Origin: Streptococcus vestibularis ATCC 49124 | GTDB lineage: Bacteria; Bacillota; Bacilli; Lactobacillales; Streptococcaceae | NCBI RefSeq assembly: GCF_000188295.1 | Contig: NZ_GL831112.1 | Coordinates: 695,017-737,622 of the forward strand | Length of the DNA stretch: 42,606 bases | Direction of reading: 5' to 3' | Made by a program: the position numbers and the translations under genes | The notes under the pieces: model-generated | Told to the model about the DNA's origin: nothing | Database searches by the model: none | What the model saw: only the letters and a program-made list of their open reading frames with translations | In this document: one piece after another, positions 34,673 to 42,606 of the stretch | How positions within the stretch are numbered: position 1 is the stretch's first letter | Layout of the letters: each line of letters begins with the position of its first letter

Positions 34673-35433
34673 TGAGAAAAGATAACAAAAATAAGACGCC
34701 TAAAAAGCATCGTAAGTGGCTTGAGGTCCTTCGTTGGATCTTGATTGTTGTTCTCTTGGTTGTTGGTTTAGCTTTAATTTTCAATAAATCGATTCGAAAC
34801 ACTGTAATTGCTTGGAATACTAATAAATATCAAGTAAGTAAGGTTTCTAAGAAGACTATTGAGAAAAACAAGGAAGCTAAGACGAGCTTTGACTTTGATA
34901 CCGTTAAATCAATTAGCACTGAGTCTGTCTTGCAGGCACAAATGAATGCTCAAGAACTTCCAGTAGTTGGTGGTATTGCTATCCCTGAGGTTGGTATTAA
35001 TCTCCCTATTTTCAAAGGACTTGGTAATACAGAGCTTACCTACGGTGCTGGAACTATGAAGGAAAATCAAGTCATGGGGGGAAAAAACAACTATTCACTA
35101 GCTAGTCACCACGTCTTTGGTATCGCTGGGGCTTCGGATATGCTCTTCTCACCATTAGATAGAGCAAAAAATGGCATGAAGATTTATCTTACGGATAAAA
35201 ATAAGGTCTATACTTATGTTATTAGTGAGGTGAAGGTTGTCCAACCAACTGAAGTAGCAGTAGTTGATGATACACCTGGCAAGTCTGAAATTACCCTTGT
35301 AACATGTACGGATGCTGAAGCAACTCAGCGTACAATCGTCAAAGGTGAATTGAAATCACAGGTAGATTTTGACAAGGCAAGTTCAGATATTATTGAAGCC
35401 TTCAATAAGTCATACAATCAATTTCAAAGTTAA
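34672..35433 (+). CDS. srtA: Class A sortase
   Basis: Membrane-anchored transpeptidase that cuts LPXTG-type sorting signals and links surface proteins to peptidoglycan. The 253-residue protein has a basic N-terminus, a single membrane helix at ~20-37 (VLRWILIVVLLVVGLALIF) and an extracellular beta-barrel. The catalytic triad is visible: His146 (SLASHHVFG), Cys212 (LVTCTD) and Arg220 (ATQRTIVKG). It is coupled to gyrA and ends in a terminator at 35435. It is the likely anchor enzyme for the YSIRK surface protein at 39804, whose C-terminus is outside this window. Confidence 0.96.
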   Translation: MRKDNKNKTPKKHRKWLEVLRWILIVVLLVVGLALIFNKSIRNTVIAWNTNKYQVSKVSKKTIEKNKEAKTSFDFDTVKSISTESVLQAQMNAQELPVVGGIAIPEVGINLPIFKGLGNTELTYGAGTMKENQVMGGKNNYSLASHHVFGIAGASDMLFSPLDRAKNGMKIYLTDKNKVYTYVISEVKVVQPTEVAVVDDTPGKSEITLVTCTDAEATQRTIVKGELKSQVDFDKASSDIIEAFNKSYNQFQS

Positions 35434-35434
35434 G

Positions 35435-35456
35435 AAAAGGCCATAAGGCCTTTTTC
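35435..35456 (+). terminator. Terminator of gyrA-srtA
   Basis: AAAAGGCC (35435-35442) pairs with GGCCTTTT (35447-35454) around ATAA. Confidence 0.85.
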
Positions 35457-35470
35457 TATGGAGGGAAAAA

Positions 35471-35872
35471 ATGTTTTTGAAAACAATACACCATGTCGCT
35501 ATCATTGTTTCTGATTATGATTCATCTCGAGATTTTTATGTTAATAAACTAGGTTTTGAAATTATACGTGAAAATTATCGTCCGGAACGTCATGATTATA
35601 AATTAGATCTACGTTGTGGTGATATAGAACTGGAAATCTTTGGAAATAAGACTAGTGATCTAGCCTATGTGGAGCCACCAAAACGTCTGTCTTATCCTGA
35701 GGCATGTGGATTACGTCATTTAGCTTTTAAAGTGGCTAATATTGAAGAGGTTGTCAAGAGTTTAGAAGAAAAGGGTATTTCCTGCCAACCTATTCGTAAG
35801 GACACTTTTACCGGTGAAAAGATGACTTTCTTTGCTGATCCGGATGGTCTTCCCTTGGAGTTGCACGAGTAG
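35471..35872 (+). CDS. VOC-family (glyoxalase-like) metalloprotein
   Basis: A 133-residue vicinal-oxygen-chelate protein made of two beta-alpha-beta-beta-beta units. His7/His8 (IHHVAIIVSDYDSSRDFYV) open the first unit; DIELEIFG, LRHLAFKVANIEEVV and FFADPDGLPLELHE follow, supplying the metal-binding His and Glu residues expected. The set of residues fits the YwbC/SMU1112c-type lyase group often called glyoxalase; a role in methylglyoxal removal is possible but unproved. GGAGGG precedes the ATG closely. It is 37 bp downstream of srtA beyond a terminator. Confidence 0.88.
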   Translation: MFLKTIHHVAIIVSDYDSSRDFYVNKLGFEIIRENYRPERHDYKLDLRCGDIELEIFGNKTSDLAYVEPPKRLSYPEACGLRHLAFKVANIEEVVKSLEEKGISCQPIRKDTFTGEKMTFFADPDGLPLELHE

Positions 35873-35877
35873 TTTTT

Positions 35878-35908
35878 TTGACCTTAATTTTTTAAGTCAT
35901 GGTATAAT
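35878..35908 (+). promoter_or_regulatory. Promoter of the DUF1002 gene
   Basis: TTGACC (35878-35883), 19-base spacer ending in TGG, TATAAT (35903-35908). The extended -10 probably compensates the long spacer. Confidence 0.6.
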
Positions 35909-35985
35909 AAATTTACGGTTGGTCTCATACCAGTCGTCCTTTAGGAGATTATGGAATAATATTCTATTTTCGAAAGGAAACACAC

Positions 35986-36954
35986 ATGAAATTGAAAAAA
36001 CTTCTTGTTACTGGGATGGCTTTATTGGCTTCAGTAACAGCCTTCACTTCGGTTGCGCAAGCAGCAACGTCATCGCAAGTCCAAAAGGTTATTGATGAAT
36101 CTTATGTTCAACCAGACTATGTGATGGGTTACTCATTGTCGGAAGAGCAACGTAATGAAACCTTGAATTTGTTAGGGTATGATAGTAGTAAGGATACCAA
36201 TGTTAAGACACTTACGACATCTGCTTATGCGAATATCATGAATGTTGCTGACGATTCTAGTCTTCAGCTATATTCTTCAGTAAAGATTGCTAAGCTAGGT
36301 GCTAAGGAAACCTTGAGTGTAGAGATTGTGACACCACAAAATATCACTAAAATCACTCCAGATATGTACCGTAATGCTGCCACGACACTTGGTATCGAAC
36401 ATGCTAAGATTACAGTAGCAGCACCTATTCCAGTAACTGGGGAAAGCGCCTTGGCTGGTATTTATTATTCTCTAGAGCAGAATGGAGCTAAAGTCTCAGA
36501 TGAAAGCAAAGAGCTTGCTCAGGAGGAGCTTAAAACCCTTTCCCAAATCAATGAGGAAAATTCAGGTAAGAGTAACTATGATGCGGATAAGCTTAATGTA
36601 GCTATGACTGATATTAAGTCAGCAGTTGCTAATAAGGGGGATAAGTTGACTGAAGACCAAGCTAAAACGATTGTTCAGCAAACCATCAATAACTACAACT
36701 TGGATCTTTCTGGTACACAAATTAACCTTCTGGTGAATTTTGCTATGAATTTATCTAAGTCTTCAATCATTGATAGTGCTAACTTTAAGTCAACCTTGAG
36801 TTCACTTAAAGATTCTATCGTTTCGAAAGCTGGTAATACCTTCTCTGGAATCAACCTAAACTTTAATGCCAACAAAGCAGTTGAGAATAGCAAAAATATT
36901 TTCTCAAAAATCTGGCAAGCTATTGTAGATTTCTTTACTGGTCTTTCTAAATAG
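35986..36954 (+). CDS. Secreted DUF1002 protein (YpuA-like)
   Basis: A 322-residue exported protein. The signal peptide (KLKKLL, hydrophobic core, then VAQA) predicts cleavage after residue 26 or 27. The mature protein begins with the DUF1002 region: YVMGYSLSEEQRNETLNLLGY near residue 46 and a conserved SSVKIAKLGAKETLSVEIVTP stretch. B. subtilis YpuA is the named relative; its role at the cell envelope is not well understood. The C-terminal ~100 residues contain amphipathic helices. No LPXTG motif is present, so it is secreted or loosely attached. GAAAGGAAA precedes the ATG. Confidence 0.88.
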   Translation: MKLKKLLVTGMALLASVTAFTSVAQAATSSQVQKVIDESYVQPDYVMGYSLSEEQRNETLNLLGYDSSKDTNVKTLTTSAYANIMNVADDSSLQLYSSVKIAKLGAKETLSVEIVTPQNITKITPDMYRNAATTLGIEHAKITVAAPIPVTGESALAGIYYSLEQNGAKVSDESKELAQEELKTLSQINEENSGKSNYDADKLNVAMTDIKSAVANKGDKLTEDQAKTIVQQTINNYNLDLSGTQINLLVNFAMNLSKSSIIDSANFKSTLSSLKDSIVSKAGNTFSGINLNFNANKAVENSKNIFSKIWQAIVDFFTGLSK

Positions 36955-36960
36955 TGAAAG

Positions 36961-36985
36961 AGCTGTCCATTTGGATGGCTTTTCC
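36961..36985 (+). terminator. Terminator of the DUF1002 gene
   Basis: AGCTGTCC (36961-36968) and GGATGGCT (36973-36980) pair around ATTT with two G-T pairs, followed by T. Confidence 0.7.
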
Positions 36986-37034
36986 TATTTTTTAGCTCTT
37001 TGTTGACTGTAGTGGGTGACGAAAAGCTAATATC

Positions 37035-37921
37035 TAGATAGGGGCATAAAAACTCAAAAGCTTGTCTAGAATTTCTTTATTCGTCAAGTGCATACGAAAA
37101 GTAGGACGATAAAATCGCTTAGCGCTGAGTTTACAACAATCTTGTTGAATGAGCTTTCAATAACGTTTGATTGTCTTGTATCCATGAGGTTCTCGCTCAA
37201 ATTGATTTATGATTTGAACACGCATATGACTCATAACACGGCTAAGATCTAAGGTGTTGGAGTAAAACTGTTCACTGAACTGTTTCAGCATGAGTTTAGA
37301 AATATAATAACGAAGGGTGAAAGCAATCAAGTACAATTTTAGCATATGGAAAAAGCTGTTTAGCCAAGTCATAGTAAGAGCTAAACATATCCATAGTCAT
37401 GATTTTCACTCGACATCGGACTACTCTATCATATTTAAGAAAGTGATTTCGGATGGTCTCTGGAAGACGAGAAAAATCATGCTTAAAACGGAAGTCATTG
37501 AGCTTACGAATGACAAATGACAGTTGACGTTGAAATGGAAAGCAGATGTGCAATATCGGTCATAGAAGTCTTTTCAATTAACTTTTGAGCAATATTTTGA
37601 TTGATGATACGAGGAATTTGGTGATTTTTCTTGACGAAAGATGTCTCGGCGACCATCATTTTCGAACAATAGTAGCACTTAAAACGACGCTTTTTTCAGA
37701 AGAATTCTGGTAGGAGTACCAGTCATCTCAAGGTAAGGAATCTTAGACGGTTTTTGAAAATCCTATTTCTTCATTTGGCTTTCGCAATCAGGACAAGATG
37801 GGGCATTATAGTCCAGTTAAGCGATGATCTTCTTGTGTGTATCCTTATTGATGATGTCTAGAATCTGGATATTAGAGTCTTAAATATCGAGTGGTTTTGT
37901 GATCAAGTGTAATTCTTTCAT
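37035..37921 (-). pseudogene. Decayed ISL3-family transposase
   Basis: Reading leftward from ATG 37921 gives the start of an ISL3-type transposase (MKELHLITKPLDI), the zinc-finger part CPDCESQMKK, and later VIRKLNDFRFKHDFSRLPE, MTMDMFSSYYDLAKQLFP and RVQIINQFEREPHGYKTIKRY. It is broken by at least three stops in the first 60 codons, several frameshifts and a stop in place of Trp after KRY. About 35 residues appear to be deleted between RLPE and IRNHF, removing a catalytic part. The C-terminal half beyond about 37035 is missing. It is a relic, related to IS1167/IS1193-type elements of streptococci. Confidence 0.85.
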
Positions 37922-37958
37922 ATGATTCTTTCTAATGAGTTGTTGTGTCTCTTCTCAT

Positions 37959-37998
37959 TATAGATTTTATGGGACTTTTAGGCTCCATAAAATCTATA
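37959..37998. repeat. Perfect 14-bp inverted repeat upstream of the transposase relic
   Basis: TATAGATTTTATGG (37959-37972) and CCATAAAATCTATA (37985-37998) are exact complements around a 12-base loop. It lies between the transposase start and the element's presumed outer end. It could block readthrough transcription into the transposase. Confidence 0.8.
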
Positions 37999-38066
37999 GA
38001 GTTTTATCCACTACAAAAGTTACAGGAATTGGTTTTTGTTAAGGAAGTATATAAATCAGATAAGAG

Positions 38067-38096
38067 AAAAAGTCAGCACATCATGCTGACTTTTTT
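38067..38096. terminator. Bidirectional terminator behind the RofA-like regulator
   Basis: AAAAAGTCAGCA (38067-38078) and TGCTGACTTTTT (38084-38095) form a perfect 12-bp stem around CATCA. Confidence 0.9.
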
Positions 38097-38101
38097 CTAG
38101 C

Positions 38102-39586
38102 TTATAAAGTATTGGATAAATGGATCTCATTTGATAAAGTATTAAGATGATTGACCAAATCCATGATTGACAGATAGTTTTGGCAAATAAACTTCTTGGT
38201 GATATCTGGAATATAGAAATTAGACACGATGACATCGTAATCTGTCTGATTTAAAATCTCAGGACTTGTTTCTAATTCATCCCAAATATCGAAGGTGAAG
38301 CGGTTATTACAGTAATAGGAGAGCATATCAACAAAGGTAAGGGATATAGCATGGTCAAAGTTACTGATAATCAAAACCTTGATAGGTGGTCGATTTTCTA
38401 ACAGCTGAGTAGAGAGGTGTTCAGCATGGGTTAAGATGGTGTACATCAAGTGTTCCAACTGTTCAGGATGGTCATGCTGTCCAATTGCTTGACGGTATTG
38501 AGCCAGTTCTTGACGCGCACTTTCCATAAAGTCTGGGAAGTAAACTTCGAATTTTTGAATCGTCAATGCTTTTTGTTCAAATAAGATTGGGGTAGAAAAG
38601 ATTTCCTGTCTTTCAAATAAAGCAGTGTTGTGCAAATGCCAAATCAGCTCATCGTGGTTGGTAAAAGTAATCTTATATTGTTTTGATAGGCGTTCTAATA
38701 TTTGACTAAGTAATTGGTAAGAGTATCTTGCTTCACTGTTCTCTTCTAAAGAGTTGAAGAATTCTTGAGGATCTAAGAAAAGATTGTTTTGAATAAAGGA
38801 TATAAAAATTTGTGCGATTATATCTGGAGTGATTTCCAACCCCAATTTCTCAGAGAAATGGACAAGTATCTCCTCAAAGTTTGGAATACTTTCCAAAATA
38901 GGATAGTATTCATCATAGAAATGATTTGGTAAGTCGATAAAATGACCATTTTTGATGCGGTGGATACTGATAGCCAGCATCAATTTGTACATTCTATAAA
39001 TTGAAAATGTCATTGGGTAATTCGTGATTTTATAGAAGAAGTCAGCAAACTCTGTTAAATCTTCTTCAGGAAGGTCAGGAAAAGGCCAGTCTAGGAAATA
39101 ATAGCGCTCAGAAAAATATTGGGCAAAAAAATAGCGAATATCAATCTCATTCCCACGTATCTCGGATGGAGTAAAAGATAATTCTATTTGAAACTGAGAT
39201 GATAGAGTTTTTGTAATATTTCGACCTAATCGATAGAGATTAGCATTACTAGAATGAAGATTTTCTATTGTTCGATAAATAGGTAGGCCCTCATTGAAAA
39301 ACAGATACTCTAGTAATTGAAAAGATTGAGAATGTGCAAGAAAATATTGATATACATCTTCTACACTAGTGTTAAGTGCTAAATCTATCATGATTCCGTT
39401 AGCAGAAAATTGGATGTCAATATCTGGAAAGGCAAGACGTAGTTCATTTAAATCACTTTTTAAGATTCGTTCTGTACATTCTAATTTTTCGGCAAGTTCA
39501 TGTAATTTCATCCAATTACGATTTTGAATTAAAGTTTCCATTAAACGTAATTGTCGTTGAACTTTTGTGGATAAAAGGTTACGCAT
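38102..39586 (-). CDS. RofA-like/Mga-type transcription regulator
   Basis: A 494-residue regulator of the RALP/Mga group, DNA-binding proteins that control surface adhesin and pilus genes in streptococci. The N-terminus has two winged-helix parts: MKLHELAEKLECTERILKSDLNEL (~26-49) and the Mga HTH around 75-160. The middle (~165-380) resembles the PRD-like regions of Mga, and the last ~100 residues (IKVLIISNFDHAISLTFVDML) look like an EIIB-type fold, pointing to sugar-PTS input. GGAGGAG is 9 bases before the start. It is divergent from the surface-protein gene at 39804, its probable target, separated by 217 bp. Confidence 0.9.
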   Translation of the reverse strand: MRNLLSTKVQRQLRLMETLIQNRNWMKLHELAEKLECTERILKSDLNELRLAFPDIDIQFSANGIMIDLALNTSVEDVYQYFLAHSQSFQLLEYLFFNEGLPIYRTIENLHSSNANLYRLGRNITKTLSSQFQIELSFTPSEIRGNEIDIRYFFAQYFSERYYFLDWPFPDLPEEDLTEFADFFYKITNYPMTFSIYRMYKLMLAISIHRIKNGHFIDLPNHFYDEYYPILESIPNFEEILVHFSEKLGLEITPDIIAQIFISFIQNNLFLDPQEFFNSLEENSEARYSYQLLSQILERLSKQYKITFTNHDELIWHLHNTALFERQEIFSTPILFEQKALTIQKFEVYFPDFMESARQELAQYRQAIGQHDHPEQLEHLMYTILTHAEHLSTQLLENRPPIKVLIISNFDHAISLTFVDMLSYYCNNRFTFDIWDELETSPEILNQTDYDVIVSNFYIPDITKKFICQNYLSIMDLVNHLNTLSNEIHLSNTL

Positions 39587-39803
39587 GTAGATAGTCTCCT
39601 CCTTAATTTATTCTATCACATTCTTGTCCAAAAAGTACAATAAAATTAGAATAAGAAAATTGTCGTTAGTAGTCAGAGAATTTAGAATAATATAAGTGAC
39701 TCTTAGGTGCAAAAACAGAATATATCAATTATTCAGAAAATATTGATTTTTATATCAAATGGTTGTAGATTGGGAATTGTAAAATATTATTTAGGAGTTC
39801 AAA
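39587..39803. promoter_or_regulatory. Divergent control region of regulator and surface protein
   Basis: A 217-bp AT-rich region. TTAGGAG (39791-39797) is the ribosome binding site of the surface protein. Several A/T-rich -10 candidates (TAGAAT near 39680, TAAAAT near 39780) exist, but none has a convincing -35, in keeping with dependence on an activator. No clear dyad operator was found. Confidence 0.5.
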
Positions 39804-42606
39804 ATGAAACATTCACATAAGAAATCATTTGACTGGTATAGCATGCATCAACGATACTCTATTCGTAAGTATCACTTTGGTGCGGCTAGTGTCTTGCTTG
39901 GGACAGCCTTAGTCTTGGGAACTGCTGCTAATGCGCAAGCAGTACAAGCGGAGGAACAAAATCCAGAAGTAACTAACATTGTTTCTGTTGATAAGGTAGA
40001 AGAAGCTACTAAACCAGCAGAAGTCTCTACCCCTAAAAAAGAAACAACCTACGCAGCTCCAACTGTTGCTCATCCGGTAGAAACGACTCCAGCTAAAACT
40101 GAAGAAGCTACTAAACTAGCAGAAGTCTCTACCCCTAAAAAAGAAACAACTTACACAGCTCCAACTGTTGCTCATCCAGTAGAAACGACTCCAGTTAAAA
40201 CTGAAGAAGCTACTAAACCAGCAGAAAAAGTTGAAGAAGCAAAAGATAAATCAGCTAATATTGGTCTAGAGTCTCGTTCTAACTCTGACAAAGGAACTGT
40301 ATTAGAAACGCCTGTAGGGAAGAAAGCTGATGTAGTTGAAGCGAAAGAAGAGTCTAAGCCAGCTGCAACAACGTCTGATCGCTCAGCTGTTGATAGTGCT
40401 GTTTTGCCAACTAGCACAACTGCTAAAGTAGAAGCAACTAATGAAATCTTGAAACCAGGATTGAGCCTTTCTGATGCTCGTCAAAATCCAGCAATTCGTA
40501 AGGAAGACTTAGATAAGGGACACAGTGGCTTTAGAGCGTCTAGCAATCCAGCAAACCCAATTGTTTCAGGTTCTGGAAATACAGTTGCATTTACAGATAT
40601 TAGTCAAGGTGGTCGTAGTTATAGTTTCCGTGGCTACGGGAACTCACGTGGTGGTAATTCCATTCATTACGATGTAACAACAGTACGTCAAGGTAATAAA
40701 TTGAATTTCACAATCGACTATTCTGGTCCAGGTGAATTTGTTAATAATAACTTTATCTTGGATAAAGGGGATGGATTTGGAAATCCTTCAAATGCAACCA
40801 TCACGACTCCAAGGTTGAGAGAACAAACAAGACCTGTTAGTCAGGGTGGCAACTTCGTATCGCACTCAGGATACAGTATGACTTCTGCTACATCAACGAG
40901 TGAAAAACAAACAATCAGATTTAGTTTGCCTATCATTAATCCAAATGGTGACTTATCTGTTCGTTTGAAACCAGTTACTTTTAACGTGGACCAAGGTGGT
41001 GGTAGTGCCGCTACTAGCAATGACCCATACAGCAACTCCAACTATTATTATAGAGCAAACCCACTATACTTGGATGCAAACCCTTATGGTGGTACTAATA
41101 ACAAGACTGTTTCAGAAGACATTGACTTCCAAACTGTCTATCTTCCAACTAGTAAGTTACTAGAAGGTCAAACTAGATTAGTTCGAGAAGGTGAAAAAGG
41201 ACAACGTCAAATTACCTATAAAGTACATCGATTTGGTAACGAAACACTTTTAGGATTACCAATTAGTAATTCTGTTACTAAAGAAGCTAAGCCACGTATT
41301 ATGCAAATTGGTGTGGCTAAAGAGCTAATCGATACAGTAAAACCACGTGTCGATCAAAATAAAGTCGGTGATACAAATAACCTCACTTTCTATCTTGATA
41401 ACGATGGAAACGGTGTTTATACTGAAGGTGTAGACGAACTTGTTCAAAAAATTGCTATTAAAGATGGAGCCAAAGGTGAAAAAGGAGACCAAGGCGAACG
41501 TGGTCTCACTGGAGCTAAAGGTGAAAAAGGAGACCGAGGCGAACGTGGTCTCACTGGAGCTAAAGGTGAAAAAGGAGACCAAGGTGAACGCGGTTTAACT
41601 GGAGCTAAAGGTGAAAAAGGAGACCGAGGCGAACGCGGTCTCACTGGAGCGCAAGGATCTGCAGGACGTGACGGTGTAACTCCAACCGTAACCGTTAGGG
41701 ATAATAAAGAAGATGGTACTCACACTATCACTATTAACGACGGTAGAGGTAATGTTACAAGTACTGTTGTAAGAGATGGTTTCGATGGTGCAAGTCCATT
41801 AGTTGCGACTCAACGAAATGAAGCTGATAAAACAACAACTGTTATCTTCTATTACGATAAAAATGGAAACAACGAATTAGATGCTTCTGATAAGAAATTA
41901 AAAGAAGTTGTCATTGCAGATGGTGCCAAAGGTGAAAAAGGAGACCAAGGCGAACGCGGTCTCACTGGAGCGCAAGGTGAAAAAGGTGAACGTGGAGACC
42001 GTGGTGAAACAGGGGCAGCGGGACGTGACGGAAAAACTCCAAAAATCACAACTGCTCGTGGAGCAGACGGCCGTAGTACTGATATTACATTTACTATTCC
42101 TGGTGAAGAACCTGTAACCGTTAATGTAAAAGACGGAAAAGATGGACGTACACCAAATATTGATTTAAATGCTTTAGCAGAGGCAGCAGTAAGACTGAAT
42201 AATCAAAGAAGCGGAAGAGTAAGAAGATCATTATCAGATACCCCAGCTCCAACTGAAAAACCAAAAGTAATTGGAACTCGTATTACAGCTTACTTCGATA
42301 ACAATGGAAATGGTAAATATGATCCAGGAGTTGACGAACCAATTAGTTCAGCTGATATTTTAAATGGTACAGACGGTGCCAATGGTGCAGCCGGAGCAGC
42401 CGGAGCAGATGGACGTAATGGTGCTGAATTATTAAGTGGACCTAAAGCACCAACAGCAGATGATGGTAAAGATGGCGACACTTATATCGATGCAACTACA
42501 GGTGATGTTTATAAGAAAGAAAACGGAACTTGGGATAAGATTGGTAACATTCGTGGACCTCAAGGTCTAAAAGGTGAAGCCGGAGTTGCAGGACCACAAG
42601 GGCCAC
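39804..42606 (+). CDS. YSIRK-type surface protein with G5-like, calcium-loop and collagen-like modules (3' end outside window)
   Basis: At least 934 residues, still open at the window end. Residues 1-51 are a YSIRK/GS signal peptide (RYSIRKYHFGAASVLLGTAL, cleavage after VQA). Residues 66-140 hold a 34-residue Lys/Pro/Thr repeat, twice plus part. Residues ~230-440 are a Gly/Asn/Ser-rich region of unknown fold. A G5-like domain lies at ~445-505 (LVREGEKGQRQITYKV). Then come three modules, each opening with an Asp/Asn loop (YLDNDGNGVYTEGVDE ~530, YYDKNGNNELDASDKK ~683, YFDNNGNGKYDPGVDE ~830) and followed by Gly-X-Y collagen-like repeats (GAKGEKGDQGERGLT and variants). This is a cell-wall adhesin candidate; an LPXTG anchor is expected downstream. 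Ligand unknown. Confidence 0.93.
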   Translation, partial: MKHSHKKSFDWYSMHQRYSIRKYHFGAASVLLGTALVLGTAANAQAVQAEEQNPEVTNIVSVDKVEEATKPAEVSTPKKETTYAAPTVAHPVETTPAKTEEATKLAEVSTPKKETTYTAPTVAHPVETTPVKTEEATKPAEKVEEAKDKSANIGLESRSNSDKGTVLETPVGKKADVVEAKEESKPAATTSDRSAVDSAVLPTSTTAKVEATNEILKPGLSLSDARQNPAIRKEDLDKGHSGFRASSNPANPIVSGSGNTVAFTDISQGGRSYSFRGYGNSRGGNSIHYDVTTVRQGNKLNFTIDYSGPGEFVNNNFILDKGDGFGNPSNATITTPRLREQTRPVSQGGNFVSHSGYSMTSATSTSEKQTIRFSLPIINPNGDLSVRLKPVTFNVDQGGGSAATSNDPYSNSNYYYRANPLYLDANPYGGTNNKTVSEDIDFQTVYLPTSKLLEGQTRLVREGEKGQRQITYKVHRFGNETLLGLPISNSVTKEAKPRIMQIGVAKELIDTVKPRVDQNKVGDTNNLTFYLDNDGNGVYTEGVDELVQKIAIKDGAKGEKGDQGERGLTGAKGEKGDRGERGLTGAKGEKGDQGERGLTGAKGEKGDRGERGLTGAQGSAGRDGVTPTVTVRDNKEDGTHTITINDGRGNVTSTVVRDGFDGASPLVATQRNEADKTTTVIFYYDKNGNNELDASDKKLKEVVIADGAKGEKGDQGERGLTGAQGEKGERGDRGETGAAGRDGKTPKITTARGADGRSTDITFTIPGEEPVTVNVKDGKDGRTPNIDLNALAEAAVRLNNQRSGRVRRSLSDTPAPTEKPKVIGTRITAYFDNNGNGKYDPGVDEPISSADILNGTDGANGAAGAAGADGRNGAELLSGPKAPTADDGKDGDTYIDATTGDVYKKENGTWDKIGNIRGPQGLKGEAGVAGPQGP
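39999..40202 (+). repeat. Two 102-bp direct repeats inside the surface protein gene
   Basis: Unit 1 (39999-40100) and unit 2 (40101-40202) differ at a few bases and encode 34 residues each starting E-E-A-T-K. A third, partial unit begins at 40203. They are in frame, so gain or loss of a unit alters stalk length without breaking the gene. Confidence 0.9.
41466..41645 (+). repeat. Four tandem 45-bp collagen-like repeats, with a fifth copy at 41922
   Basis: Units 41466-41510, 41511-41555, 41556-41600 and 41601-41645 each encode G-A-K-G-E-K-G-D-[QR]-G-E-R-G-L-T, alternating Q and R. A near-identical fifth unit stands alone at 41922-41966 in the next module. DNA identity is high enough for recombination to change copy number. 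Confidence 0.92.

Noticed and set aside
41466..41645. CRISPR-like tandem repeat array
   Set aside because: The repeats are directly contiguous without spacers and encode collagen-like peptide in frame.
41444..42481. Proline-rich complement-strand frames opposite the collagen-like repeats
   Set aside because: They are the mirror of Gly-X-Y codons (GGN read backward gives NCC) and carry no start signals.

Overview
This window is chromosomal DNA of a low-GC Gram-positive coccus, almost certainly a streptococcus of the salivarius group (S. salivarius, S. vestibularis or S. thermophilus). I base that on the protein sequences (GyrA, LDH, NADH oxidase, PheS/PheT, UvrC), the neighbours gyrA-srtA and nox/ldh/gyrA, the RofA-like regulator and the YSIRK-type surface protein. 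The species is an inference. No tRNA, rRNA, CRISPR array or prophage was seen.

Layout. 1-150: a possible right end of an IS200/IS605-type element. 152-1705 (-): split L-serine dehydratase. 1984-4523: HAD phosphatase and uvrC. 4556-6125: repeat-rich stretch in which a ~305-bp structured element (A) and an ~80-bp element (B) each occur twice, around a small K+ channel gene. 6160-10029: two cardiolipin synthase genes, the first broken by two single-base deletions, the second intact, with an acetyltransferase between. 10045-13340: alkD-like repair gene, a structured RNA resembling the asd motif, asd, a diverged third copy of element A, and dapA (two aspartate-pathway enzymes). 13497-17722: rnc-smc. 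17994-22434: Phe T-box leader, pheS, acetyltransferase and pheT; pheT carries an apparent one-base deletion. 22503-23513: membrane protein and stand-alone ATP-cone protein. 23557-27538: probable vitamin B6 salvage locus (MocR-type regulator, lipoprotein, two ECF S-component-like proteins around a pyridoxal-kinase-like gene). 27677-31983: ABC-F ATPase, H2O-forming NADH oxidase and L-lactate dehydrogenase (-). 32204-36954: gyrA-srtA, a VOC protein and a secreted DUF1002 protein. 37035-37998: decayed ISL3 transposase. 38102-42606: RofA-like regulator (-) divergent from a large YSIRK surface protein with calcium-loop-like and collagen-like modules, cut by the window end.

How it fits together. nox and ldh both consume NADH, and their promoters carry candidate CcpA/Rex sites, including a strong cre upstream of the ldh promoter. 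Sortase A (34672-35433) is the enzyme expected to anchor the surface protein at 39804 if its missing C-terminus carries LPXTG. Phe-tRNA synthetase is under a T-box. The most interesting non-coding signal is element A: the diverged copy behind asd keeps two hairpins of the uvrC/cls copies through paired substitutions, which points to selection on structure. Three genes or gene-like stretches (cls copy 1, pheT, and a short ORF behind smc) differ from an open frame by one base in or near homopolymers, so either decay or sequence error must be considered, above all for essential pheT.
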